From Novipirellula herctigrandis (GTDB lineage: Bacteria > Planctomycetota > Planctomycetia > Pirellulales > Pirellulaceae): a DNA stretch of 64,000 nucleotides. Shown here piece by piece: positions 54,932 to 62,799 of the stretch. A model generated the notes under the pieces. It did no database searches. It was not told where the DNA came from and was given only the letters and a program-made list of their open reading frames with translations. The first letter of the stretch is position 1. Each line of letters starts with the position of its first letter. The stretch spans positions 1,012,453-1,076,452 of the forward strand of contig SJPJ01000001.1 in assembly GCA_007859835.1 (NCBI GenBank). The letters are read 5' to 3'. The position numbers and the translations under genes were made by a program.

Positions 54932-56299
54932 ATGAACAACAAAATCCTGACTTTCGTTGCCGCATTTTCCATTTTGGTGGCATTCCACGTTTTCCCGTCG
55001 GCCGAGGTCTCGGCTCAACCGCAAAGGGGCGGTGGACCTGGCGGTGGTTTTGGTGGCGGCGGTGGTTTTGGTGGCGGTCCTCCCGGTGGCGGCGGCAATC
55101 GCGGCGGTGGAGGCGGTCCTGGAGGTGGTTTCGGCGGCGGCCGGAGCAGGGGTGGTGATTCAGGCCGCGGCGGATTTGACCCCGCGGCGATGTTGCAGCG
55201 TTTCGATAGCAACGGCAATGGCATCCTCGACCCAGACGAACAACAAGGGCCAGCACAATTTATTATTGGCCGGGTCCAGCAAATGGATAAAAGTATTGAA
55301 CCGGGCAAACCGGTCCCGCTGAAAAAGATCTCCGAAGCGTTCACTAAAATGCGTGAACAAGGTGGAGGCGATAACGGAGGCGGCCGTGGAAACCGCGATC
55401 AAAGTCGTGAGGACGAAGCACTAACCGCAGAACTTCTCGTCCCTGGATTTGGGACCGACCAAGAACTTATCCCACTGCTTGGGTTTGGGCCGAGCGCCGA
55501 ATTAATGACTGCCGCAGTGTCGGATGAAGATAAACGGGAAGCTCAAGAACGGATCCGCCGATACGATCGCGATCGCGATGGGCAACTATCCAAACAAGAA
55601 CTTCAAAACGGTCGATTTTCCGGGACTCCGATGGATTTCGATTCCAACCGCGACGGCAAATTGTCGGCCACCGAATTGGCGGTCCGCTATGCCCGACGCC
55701 GTGAAGTCCGTGAAGAGGAAGAAGCGAGCAAGCAACGAGAAAGAGACCGCGACCGAAATCGCAACAATCAACAATCCTCTAGTGAGGTTGATTACTTCAA
55801 CGGACGCAATTCCTACCGAATTGAATCCGCATCGACACCCGACGGATTACCAGGTTTCTTTACGGACAAAGACACCAACGGCGATGGCCAAGTGAGCATG
55901 GCTGAATTCGCCGATCAATGGAACGATGAAGTGATCGAAGAGTTCTTTAAATCGGACTTGAATAGCGATGGCGTGATCACCGTCAATGAAGTGCTACAAG
56001 CGGTTGAGGACGGAGTCCAAATTAACGCTCCTCCAAGTCACTCGACTTCCACCAGCGATTCGCCAGACAGTGGCGCCACAAACGCATCCGTGCCGAGCGA
56101 CGCCAAGTTAGACGACCGGTTAGTCAAGACTGCCGAACGGATCATTTCTCAGAATGACAAGAACAATGACAATGCACTGACGCCATCGGAATGGGAATCG
56201 ATGCTGCTGAATCCCGGACCAGCCGACACCGATCGCGACGGACGTATTACGGTTCGCGAGTACGCTCAGTGGATGCAGAATCGCTCGAAGAGACGGTAA
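54932..56299 (+). CDS. secreted Gly-rich protein with seven EF-hand-type repeats
   Basis: 455 aa. Signal peptide MNNKILTFVAAFSILVAFHVFPSAEVSAQ, then a Gly/Arg-rich stretch at ~30-75 (GGGPGGGFGGGGGFGGG, repeated at DNA level). Calcium-loop motifs DxDxDG: FDSNGNGILDPDE, YDRDRDGQLSKQE, FDSNRDGKLSATE, KDTNGDGQVSMAE, SDLNSDGVITVNE, NDKNNDNALTPSE (degenerate) and ADTDRDGRITVRE. These are EF-hand/dockerin-like calcium sites common in planctomycete surface proteins. No enzyme domain is present. Likely extracytoplasmic calcium-binding scaffold; function otherwise unknown. Confidence 0.85.
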   Translation: MNNKILTFVAAFSILVAFHVFPSAEVSAQPQRGGGPGGGFGGGGGFGGGPPGGGGNRGGGGGPGGGFGGGRSRGGDSGRGGFDPAAMLQRFDSNGNGILDPDEQQGPAQFIIGRVQQMDKSIEPGKPVPLKKISEAFTKMREQGGGDNGGGRGNRDQSREDEALTAELLVPGFGTDQELIPLLGFGPSAELMTAAVSDEDKREAQERIRRYDRDRDGQLSKQELQNGRFSGTPMDFDSNRDGKLSATELAVRYARRREVREEEEASKQRERDRDRNRNNQQSSSEVDYFNGRNSYRIESASTPDGLPGFFTDKDTNGDGQVSMAEFADQWNDEVIEEFFKSDLNSDGVITVNEVLQAVEDGVQINAPPSHSTSTSDSPDSGATNASVPSDAKLDDRLVKTAERIISQNDKNNDNALTPSEWESMLLNPGPADTDRDGRITVREYAQWMQNRSKRR

Positions 56300-56396
56300 T
56301 CGCCGTCTCTTGCGCAGCTATCCGCAATGTTTCTGGCCCCTGGCCCCGCGCCACTGGCCCCGCAAACTAATCGGACGGACAAGTTTTCCGGGCGGG

Positions 56397-58412
56397 TTAC
56401 CGGGCCGACAATTCCTTGACACTTCGGACCAATTCGATCGCATGCTCTACGGGCGTTTCTTTTAAAATGCCATGGCCCAAATTAAAAATGTGCCCTGGTC
56501 GATCACCAACCGACTGCAATAGATCCGCTACACTTTTGCGAATCACATCACGATCCGCAAGCAGAACCGTTGGATCCAAGTTGCCCTGAACGGCGCAATC
56601 ATGGCCAATTCGTTGCCAAGCCACATCGAGCGAAATTCGCCAATCAACACCAACGACCGTTCGGCGGTCGCCTCTCAACAGCGGCAACAACTCAGGATTT
56701 CCAGTCGCAAAATTGATCACCGGCACAGACGGATCAATCCCCGCGATGATTTGCTTCATCCAAGGCAAAACGAATTTGCTATAGTCTGCAGGCGATAAAC
56801 ACCCCGCCCAACTGTCAAACAACTGAACGCACTGAGCACCCGCGGCAACTTGGTGATTCAAATAAACCGTGATTGCGTCGGACAACTTGCTCATCAAATC
56901 CGACCAAGCCGACGAATCCTCGTGCATCAATTTCTTTGTGTTTGAATACTGCCGACTTCCGCCACCTTCGATCGCATAGCTGGCCAGCGTGAACGGAGCA
57001 CCCGCGAAACCAATCAAAGGCATGGTTTCCGGCAAATCGGCACGCGTTTGGCGTACCGTTTCGTACACAAAATCAAGTTCCTCGGGACGATCCAACGGCA
57101 ACACTCGCGACACGTCTGAGGCTTCACGAATCGGATTGTGAATCACCGGTCCGTCGCCACGAACAAACTCCAGCTCGAACCCCAACGGTACCAAAATCGG
57201 CAACAAATCCGAAAAGATAATTGCGGCATCGACGCCTAGCCGATCGACCGCAGTACACATCACTTCGCTGCAAAGTTTCGGATTGGCGCACAGTTCCAAG
57301 AACGATTGCTTCGCTCTAACCTCGCGATACTCGGCCATGTAACGCCCCGCTTGACGCATCATCCAAACGGGTGTCCGCTCGGTCGCCTCGCTGCGACACG
57401 CACGCATAAACAGGCTATTGTGCGATGGATGACGCGTCACTGAATCTCCTTTGCTTTTGACAATAACTTGCAGACGGCGTTTTGAATTCACAAGTGCTTC
57501 GGAGCGTGCCGCCGCCTCGGTAACAAGATGCCCCATTTTCGGATGGGATGGCTCCATGTCGACATGTAAATCACATTCCGTCGCCATTTGGGTCGTGGTC
57601 GGCCCAATCGACGCGATCACCGTCGACTGTAATCCGCGGCGAAGTTGTTCGACCATGTTCAATTGCTCGGCCATTCGCAACATGTTGACGATCTGGTGAG
57701 CACTGGTCAGCAGCAGCACGTCACGCTCGCCCGCTGCGATCGATTGCACATTGGCTTCAAGTGGCCCAATGTCTTCGGGAAATTCCCAACCATAAACGCG
57801 AACAGGTTCGACGGTCGCGCCGCGAGCTTCGAGACCCGCGATCAGGGAAGCATTCGTGACGCCGTACTCCTGCAACCCCACATTTTGGTTCGCGATCGGT
57901 ACGTGCGAATCGATCGTCTGCAGCAGTTCTCGCCAAGTATTCGGTTCCGGTACGCGAAACGTGGCCGTCAAACCAACATCGCGCAGTGCGACCGCAGGCT
58001 TGGGACCTCGGCAAATCGTGGTGATATCCGAAAGCGAATCAAGGAAACGCTGTTTATCGAGGTGTCGTTCGATCGCTTTGAGAAAGTAACGAAAACCGAC
58101 GCCAGTTGTCAGAATCATCGTCCCAATTTGACCTGTCATCACACGATAAGCGAAATCAATCGCGTCTCGATTCGGATCGATCGGCACCTCTCGCATCGAG
58201 GGGCTGACGTGAGCGGTTCCATTATGGCGTTCGATTAATCGAGCCATATCCTCCGCACGGCGACTTTCGAGAGCCGCGATGTTCAAGTGATTAAAATCCG
58301 CTGACGGCTTGGGCATGGGGCGAAGTGGGTAAGAGGAGGGATCGTCCATTTTGCCCCATTGTACGCCGGTTGGAACAAGTTCAGTAGGGTCGGTTTTCTT
58401 GCTCCATTCCAC
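56397..58412 (-). CDS. uroporphyrinogen-III synthase / uroporphyrinogen decarboxylase fusion
   Basis: 671 aa: two successive haem-pathway enzymes in one chain. N-terminal ~45-310 is HemD-like (LNIAALESRRAEDMARLIERHNGTAHVSPSMREVP, ILTTGVGFRYFLKAIERH, VYGWEFPEDIGPLEANVQSIAAGERDVLLLTSAHQIVNML, STVIASIGPTTTQMATECDLHVDMEPSHPKMGHLV). C-terminal ~330-671 is a full HemE: RTPVWMMRQAGRYMAEYREVRAKQSF, IIFSDLLPILVPLGFELEF, IGFAGAPFTLASYAIEGGGSRQY, QLFDSWAGCLSPADYSKFVLPWM, CAVQGNLDPTVLL, GHIFNLGHGILKETPVEHA. It would channel hydroxymethylbilane-derived uroporphyrinogen III directly to coproporphyrinogen III. The GTG start abuts the upstream stop; ATG 58349 is an alternative that keeps both domains. Confidence 0.92.
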   Translation of the reverse strand: MEWSKKTDPTELVPTGVQWGKMDDPSSYPLRPMPKPSADFNHLNIAALESRRAEDMARLIERHNGTAHVSPSMREVPIDPNRDAIDFAYRVMTGQIGTMILTTGVGFRYFLKAIERHLDKQRFLDSLSDITTICRGPKPAVALRDVGLTATFRVPEPNTWRELLQTIDSHVPIANQNVGLQEYGVTNASLIAGLEARGATVEPVRVYGWEFPEDIGPLEANVQSIAAGERDVLLLTSAHQIVNMLRMAEQLNMVEQLRRGLQSTVIASIGPTTTQMATECDLHVDMEPSHPKMGHLVTEAAARSEALVNSKRRLQVIVKSKGDSVTRHPSHNSLFMRACRSEATERTPVWMMRQAGRYMAEYREVRAKQSFLELCANPKLCSEVMCTAVDRLGVDAAIIFSDLLPILVPLGFELEFVRGDGPVIHNPIREASDVSRVLPLDRPEELDFVYETVRQTRADLPETMPLIGFAGAPFTLASYAIEGGGSRQYSNTKKLMHEDSSAWSDLMSKLSDAITVYLNHQVAAGAQCVQLFDSWAGCLSPADYSKFVLPWMKQIIAGIDPSVPVINFATGNPELLPLLRGDRRTVVGVDWRISLDVAWQRIGHDCAVQGNLDPTVLLADRDVIRKSVADLLQSVGDRPGHIFNLGHGILKETPVEHAIELVRSVKELSAR

Positions 58413-58862
58413 TCAATCGCCTTGCTGACCTTCCGGTGGAATCTCGTGCCAAAGTGCCGTCAATGACAAGTTAATGTCGACAAGAAACAACACCAAGCAT
58501 GCGATCAGACAGACCATGCAGAGAATAAAATCACCCGCAATCAGGCCAACAAAATCGAAGTGAAAATAGGCTCCAACGAAGAGACCGATCACCAGCAGAG
58601 CGGCCAACAAAACGCTAAAAACGCCAAACGCAACTCCCGCTCGAATGATTTTGGCCCGCCGTGAAAAGATCCGAAGTTGATCCAAAACAATGTCTCGGTC
58701 CGCGTCTGGATCAACGCGAAGCGTCTTGACCAATTGCCGCGACCGGTCAATCACGCGCCCAATTCGGTTGGTCATACTCAGTAGAATTAAACCGACCCCC
58801 GAAACGAGGATAACGGGGCCAATCGAAAGCTGCAAAATCGGTACTAGTTCTGTAAGTGTCAT
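58413..58862 (-). CDS. DUF2721-family membrane protein
   Basis: 149 aa with three hydrophobic segments. The opening [42 protein letters not shown] matches DUF2721 (signature xSxxIxPVIxISxxGLLLLSxxNRxxRxxDRxR). A basic helical stretch ([35 protein letters not shown]) follows. Function unknown. The stop directly abuts the hemD-hemE start, so the two are probably co-transcribed. Confidence 0.85.
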   Translation of the reverse strand: MTLTELVPILQLSIGPVILVSGVGLILLSMTNRIGRVIDRSRQLVKTLRVDPDADRDIVLDQLRIFSRRAKIIRAGVAFGVFSVLLAALLVIGLFVGAYFHFDFVGLIAGDFILCMVCLIACLVLFLVDINLSLTALWHEIPPEGQQGD

Positions 58863-59019
58863 AAGGTGCTACCAAGGTCGAAATGCCAAACGTTCCCGAA
58901 TCGTAAACGGAAAAAAAGCATCGGCAATAACCATAGCGGGACGTTTCGCACCACGGGAAGTTTCGCCGCAGTACAGGTCCAACAATGGATCGATCAATGT
59001 CATAGGCAGTGAAGTCGCC

Positions 59020-59123
59020 CGCTCACCTCGAAATCCGCTCACCTCGAAATCCGCTCACCTCGAAATCCGCTCACCTCGAAATCCGCTCACCTCGAAATCC
59101 GGTCACCTCGAAACCCGCTCACC
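59020..59123. repeat. tandem repeat, 6.5 copies of a 16-bp unit
   Basis: The unit is cgctcacctcgaaatc; five copies are identical, the sixth differs at two positions, and the last is partial. Head to tail, no spacers. Confidence 0.95.
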
Positions 59124-59146
59124 AATAGATATGGGACCAACAACCT

Positions 59147-59335
59147 CACTGCCCACTGCTCACTGCTCACTGCTCACTGCCCACTGCTCACTGCCCACTG
59201 CTCACTGCTCACTGCCCACTGCTCACTGCTCACTGCCCACTGCTCACTGCTCACTGCTCACTGCCCACTGCTCACTGCTCACTGCTCACTGCCCACTGCC
59301 CACTGCCCACTGCCCACAGCCCACTGCTCACTGCC
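59147..59335. repeat. heptanucleotide microsatellite, 27 copies
   Basis: Units are cactgct or cactgcc, alternating irregularly (one copy reads cacagcc). 27 x 7 bp begins 23 bp after the 16-bp array ends. A 7-bp period cannot keep a reading frame, so any open frame here is accidental. Confidence 0.95.
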
Positions 59336-59499
59336 CGCTGTCCAGCTAGCACAGCGGTCCGCCCGAAGTAGAGACATGTGGAAAAGGAGAATGCGGTCGC
59401 GCCCCCCATGGGCGCCGTTTGTGCCATAGAATATTGCGGTCGATGATACCGCGCTGTGTGATTGAGATTTCCACTTCCCTCTCCGAACGAGCGAACAAC

Positions 59500-60474
59500 A
59501 TGTCCGAGCAAGATAAAGCCTTTTTTCAACAGACCCCTGATCCGAGTCACGCCGAGAAGCTGGTCGTTCCATCGGCTGGTTGGTTACCGCTATTTGTCTG
59601 CCTAGGAGGTCTCTTGTTTGCCCTCGTCCTGTTCATTGCTGGCATCGCAACCGAAGCCGGTTTGGTCATTATCCTGGCCATCATGCTTTTCCCATGCGCG
59701 TTGATCAGTTTATTTGGACTGATGGCAATCGCTCCCAATGATTCTCGCGTACTGCTACTTTTCGGTGAGTACAAGGGAACGGTGAAAGAGTCAGGGTTCT
59801 TTTGGGTGAATCCGTTTTTTTCGAAACGAAAAGTGAGTCTCCGCGTGCGCAACTTCGAAACCGGATCTTCATCCACCCCCGAGCAAAAGGATGCTGCGGG
59901 CACGGTGGTGAAAGCCAAATCGCGAACGGCTAGCCGGCCGTCCAAGGTCAACGATCGAGATGGCAATCCCATTGAAATCTCATCGGTCGTCGTTTGGAAA
60001 GTAACCGATACGGCCGAAGCGCTGTTCGAAGTCGACGATTACGAACACTTTGTCGAAGTACAAAGCGAAGCGGCGCTGCGTAGCTTGGCAACTCGCTATC
60101 CCTATGACAGCGAAGACCATGAGATTTCACTCCGCGGCAGCACCGACGTGATCTGCGACAAGCTTCGCGAAGATATCCAAGAACGTTTGACCAAGGCGGG
60201 GGTGACCGTACTGGAGGCCCGCATTAGTCACCTAGCGTATGCACCGGAGATTGCGGCGGCGATGCTGCAGAGACAACAAGCAGGCGCCGTTGTTGCCGCC
60301 AGGACGAAAATCGTCGACGGTGCCGTCGGGATGGTCGATATGGCTCTCGAACACTTAAAACGTGACAACATTGTCGAACTCGATCCGCAACAACGAGCGA
60401 CGCTAGTATCGAACTTGCTCGTCGTATTGTGTAGCGATCGTCACACCCAACCCGTCGTGCAAACCGGGTCGTAG
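59500..60474 (+). CDS. SPFH/Band-7 (stomatin-like) membrane protein
   Basis: 324 aa from ATG 59500; the frame is open back to 59419. Two hydrophobic segments at ~30-80 (WLPLFVCLGGLLFALVLFIAGIA and GLVIILAIMLFPCALISLFGLMAIA), then the SPFH domain: NDSRVLLLFGEYKGTVKESGFFWVNPFFSKRKVSLRVRNFETG, DRDGNPIEISSVVVWKVTDTAEALFEVDDYEHFVEVQSEAALRSLATRYPYD, ERLTKAGVTVLEARISHLAYAPEIAAAML. The C-terminal LVVLCSDRHTQPVVQTGS matches the normal family end. It probably scaffolds membrane microdomains. In-frame repeats follow its TAG stop. Confidence 0.92.
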   Translation: MSEQDKAFFQQTPDPSHAEKLVVPSAGWLPLFVCLGGLLFALVLFIAGIATEAGLVIILAIMLFPCALISLFGLMAIAPNDSRVLLLFGEYKGTVKESGFFWVNPFFSKRKVSLRVRNFETGSSSTPEQKDAAGTVVKAKSRTASRPSKVNDRDGNPIEISSVVVWKVTDTAEALFEVDDYEHFVEVQSEAALRSLATRYPYDSEDHEISLRGSTDVICDKLREDIQERLTKAGVTVLEARISHLAYAPEIAAAMLQRQQAGAVVAARTKIVDGAVGMVDMALEHLKRDNIVELDPQQRATLVSNLLVVLCSDRHTQPVVQTGS

Positions 60475-60531
60475 CGGAAAAAGAATCGGCCCCCTCACCA
60501 GGTTGGCAAAATATCCTGCTGGGCTGCCATA

Positions 60532-60639
60532 AAGGACGAGGCTAACAAAAAGGACGAGGCTAACAAAAAGGACGAGGCTAACAAAAAGGACGAGGCTAAC
60601 AAAAAGGACGAGGCTACCCAAATGGACGAGGCAGCCAAG
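60532..60639 (+). repeat. tandem repeat, 6 copies of 18 bp
   Basis: The unit is aaggacgaggctaacaaa. The first four copies are identical and the last two have diverged. In the frame of the upstream SPFH gene, after its TAG stop, it reads KDEANK repeatedly; no in-frame start precedes it, so it is probably not translated except by readthrough. Confidence 0.9.
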
Positions 60640-60746
60640 ATGAGCAGTGGGGCCCAAAAGGACCCTACTTCGCTTTGTCGCTTGCCGATGATAAAACGGG
60701 GTTTGCCACGAAACACGGACTGGATCGAAACACGGACTGGATCGCT

Positions 60747-61700
60747 GTGAAAAACTCGCTACAAAAATACTCGCAACTGGCCATCGATTTCATTGCCTAT
60801 ATCATCGTACGGATGTTGGTCTCCATCATCCAAACGCTTCCGCTCGACATGGGCAAACGGATGGCCGATTTCGTGGCATGGGTCGCTACCTGCCTGTTGA
60901 AAATCCGGCATAAGGAAACGGACGAGAATTTGCGTCAAATTTTCCCCGCTGCCACCGTTGCAAGTCGCGACCATTTGGAACTGGAAATGTGGCGACACCT
61001 GCTGCTGATGGTTTGCGAAATCGCGTGGGCACAACGAAGATTGCACTTAACGAATTGGAGTGATTACGTTCGATTTCGTGACAATCGCGCGGTGCTCAGC
61101 AATCTACTCTCGGGGCGGCCAACCGTCAGCGTAACAGGTCACTTTGGCAATTTCGAGATCGGTGGCTACGTGTTGGGGCTAATGGGGTTTTCGTCCACAA
61201 CGATCGCACGAAGGCTCGATAACGTGTTCCTTCATCGCTGGGTCGAGAGGTTCCGCGGTGCGAAGGGGCAACAAATGGTGGACAAGGAAGGCTGTGCGCC
61301 GCAAATCGATCGTCATCTGCAAAACGGCGGCGCGCTGTCCTTGCTAGCTGACCAGCACGCCGGCGACAAGGGTTGCTGGGTCAATTTCCTCGGAGTCCCA
61401 GCGTCAAGCCATAAAGCATTGGCATTGTTCACCCTGACCAGTAATGCACCGATGATGGTCAGCTATACGATTCGTACCGATGGAAAACCAATGCACTTCG
61501 AAGCGGGCTGCGTCGCCGTTGCGGACCCTTTGGACGATCCAGATGGCGTTTGTGAATCGGTCACAAAGCTGACCCAGTGGTACAACGATTCACTTGCGAC
61601 CGCGATCCAATTGGCGATTGAACAATATTGGTGGTTGCATCGCCGATGGCGCAAACCGCCTGCTCGAGTCGCAAAGCGGTTGCTAAAGGAAGTGGCGTGA
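60747..61700 (+). CDS. lipid A biosynthesis acyltransferase, LpxL/HtrB family
   Basis: 317 aa from GTG 60747 (MKNSLQKYSQLAIDFIAYIIVRMLVSIIQTLPL, the usual opening); a TTG at 60675 is open too but the intervening stretch contains a 17-bp tandem duplication and looks untranslated. Catalytic block SVTGHFGNFEIGGYVLG carries the His-x4-Glu motif of this family. LADQHAGDKGCWVNFLGVPASSHKALALFTLTSNAPM and QYWWLHRRWR near the C-terminus are also typical. It adds a secondary acyl chain to lipid A at the inner membrane. With kdsD/kdsC this argues for true LPS in the host. Confidence 0.9.
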   Translation: MKNSLQKYSQLAIDFIAYIIVRMLVSIIQTLPLDMGKRMADFVAWVATCLLKIRHKETDENLRQIFPAATVASRDHLELEMWRHLLLMVCEIAWAQRRLHLTNWSDYVRFRDNRAVLSNLLSGRPTVSVTGHFGNFEIGGYVLGLMGFSSTTIARRLDNVFLHRWVERFRGAKGQQMVDKEGCAPQIDRHLQNGGALSLLADQHAGDKGCWVNFLGVPASSHKALALFTLTSNAPMMVSYTIRTDGKPMHFEAGCVAVADPLDDPDGVCESVTKLTQWYNDSLATAIQLAIEQYWWLHRRWRKPPARVAKRLLKEVA

Positions 61701-61733
61701 CGCGTTCGCGATAGCGTCGTGGCTTAGCCGCTG

Positions 61734-62654
61734 TTAAGGTTTTTGTGCCGTATGCGGTACGCCTTCGACTAATCGCTCGGTCATCCGAGCGCGGTATTCC
61801 ATCAAGCTATTTGCTCCTTGGAAACCAACTACCGTTTCGTCCCAATCGAGCTGCTTGCTGAGCAACCGGCCATTGTCGATATCGAAACGAATTTCTCCGT
61901 TGCTCATTTGCTGGACCACCTGTGCTCGCACGGAATCCTCGTTCATGGGCGTTAGCGGTTCGCTACGAATCGACAAGGTTGCGACGCCGGTTTGAACCTT
62001 TTCGAGGGTGTACCGTTCTTGGATTTTGATCACTTTCACTTCGCCGTTCTCCAACCTTGCCTTTACTTCGTGAGGCACGTTCCATGATTCACCAATCGCA
62101 ATTGGATTTTCAGGCAATTGAAGTGTCAACGATCCCATCCCTAACGACGCCTTGCTGCCACCGTGGTCTTCACGTGTGAGCTCGTTGCCCATTGGATTGA
62201 TCGTCACGGTTGCTAATTTTTTACCCATTTGTTCGGCGACTAACGTAAACACGCTCGGTGGATCTTCGCCGCTCATGCTGTCCCAACGAATTTCTTCCGC
62301 TTCACCTTGTTGCTGAGTCATTTCGACCGAATCAACGACATGATCAAACACCATCTCGCCTTCCGGTGTTGCCGGCAAAATATCCCAGTGTCGCTGACTA
62401 ATCGTGTGCACCTGAGAGATCTCTTCGGCACCGCGGATCCGCGTTTTTGTTTTCGCTTGATGAGTGACTTCATACTGTAGTTTTTCGCCGGGATTAAGAT
62501 GGTAACGGAGCGAAAATCGCTCCAATACGCTGTGCGACGCGTCCTTGGAAGCGGGGCTATCCGCTGGGTCGGCCAGCACGAACGTGGCAAAGTTGGCGAA
62601 AAAAAGCATCGAACATGCTACGCAAAGAAAACGATTCACGGCAATCGACTCCAT
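61734..62654 (-). CDS. secreted protein of unknown function, DUF6263-like
   Basis: 306 aa from ATG 62654 (a start ten codons up and one five codons down are possible). Signal peptide VNRFLCVACSMLFFANFATFVLADPAD. The mature part is one beta-rich domain: LRYHLNPGEKLQYEVTHQAKTKTRI, WDILPATPEGEMVFDHVVDSVEMTQQQ, LTLQLPENPIAIGESWNVPHEV, IKIQERYTLEKVQTGVATLSI. The GEKLxYEV opening and GESW motif resemble the DUF6263-type proteins of planctomycetes; this match is from memory and unverified. Probably periplasmic. It is divergent from the last gene. Confidence 0.7.
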   Translation of the reverse strand: MESIAVNRFLCVACSMLFFANFATFVLADPADSPASKDASHSVLERFSLRYHLNPGEKLQYEVTHQAKTKTRIRGAEEISQVHTISQRHWDILPATPEGEMVFDHVVDSVEMTQQQGEAEEIRWDSMSGEDPPSVFTLVAEQMGKKLATVTINPMGNELTREDHGGSKASLGMGSLTLQLPENPIAIGESWNVPHEVKARLENGEVKVIKIQERYTLEKVQTGVATLSIRSEPLTPMNEDSVRAQVVQQMSNGEIRFDIDNGRLLSKQLDWDETVVGFQGANSLMEYRARMTERLVEGVPHTAQKP

Positions 62655-62799
62655 CCGAGAGGGAAACAAAACAACTTGGGCCAAAACGGTGTTTCACGCC
62701 TAGTGCTGCCAGAGTCGCAAATCAGGGCAAACGCTGCAATAGAAATTCCCCAGAGACTTTTTGTGGTACGATTCGTTTACGTTTCCAAAAGGGATGCCT

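Larger units (their letters stand above)
58863..59499. other. 637-bp intergenic stretch dominated by two repeat arrays
   Basis: No gene is supported. Open frames across it are produced by the repeats. The first ~150 bp should hold the promoter of the DUF2721-hemDE transcript (reading left) and the last ~160 bp that of the SPFH gene. Confidence 0.6.

Noticed and set aside
58690..59349. 219-codon plus-strand frame through the repeat arrays
   Set aside because: It starts inside the antisense of the DUF2721 gene and continues through a 7-bp microsatellite, which cannot be a conserved coding region.
60495..60716. 73-codon minus-strand hydrophobic frame with SFLLAS repeats
   Set aside because: It is the complement of the KDEANK repeat with no ribosome site; hydrophobicity follows from the repeat, not from selection I can see.
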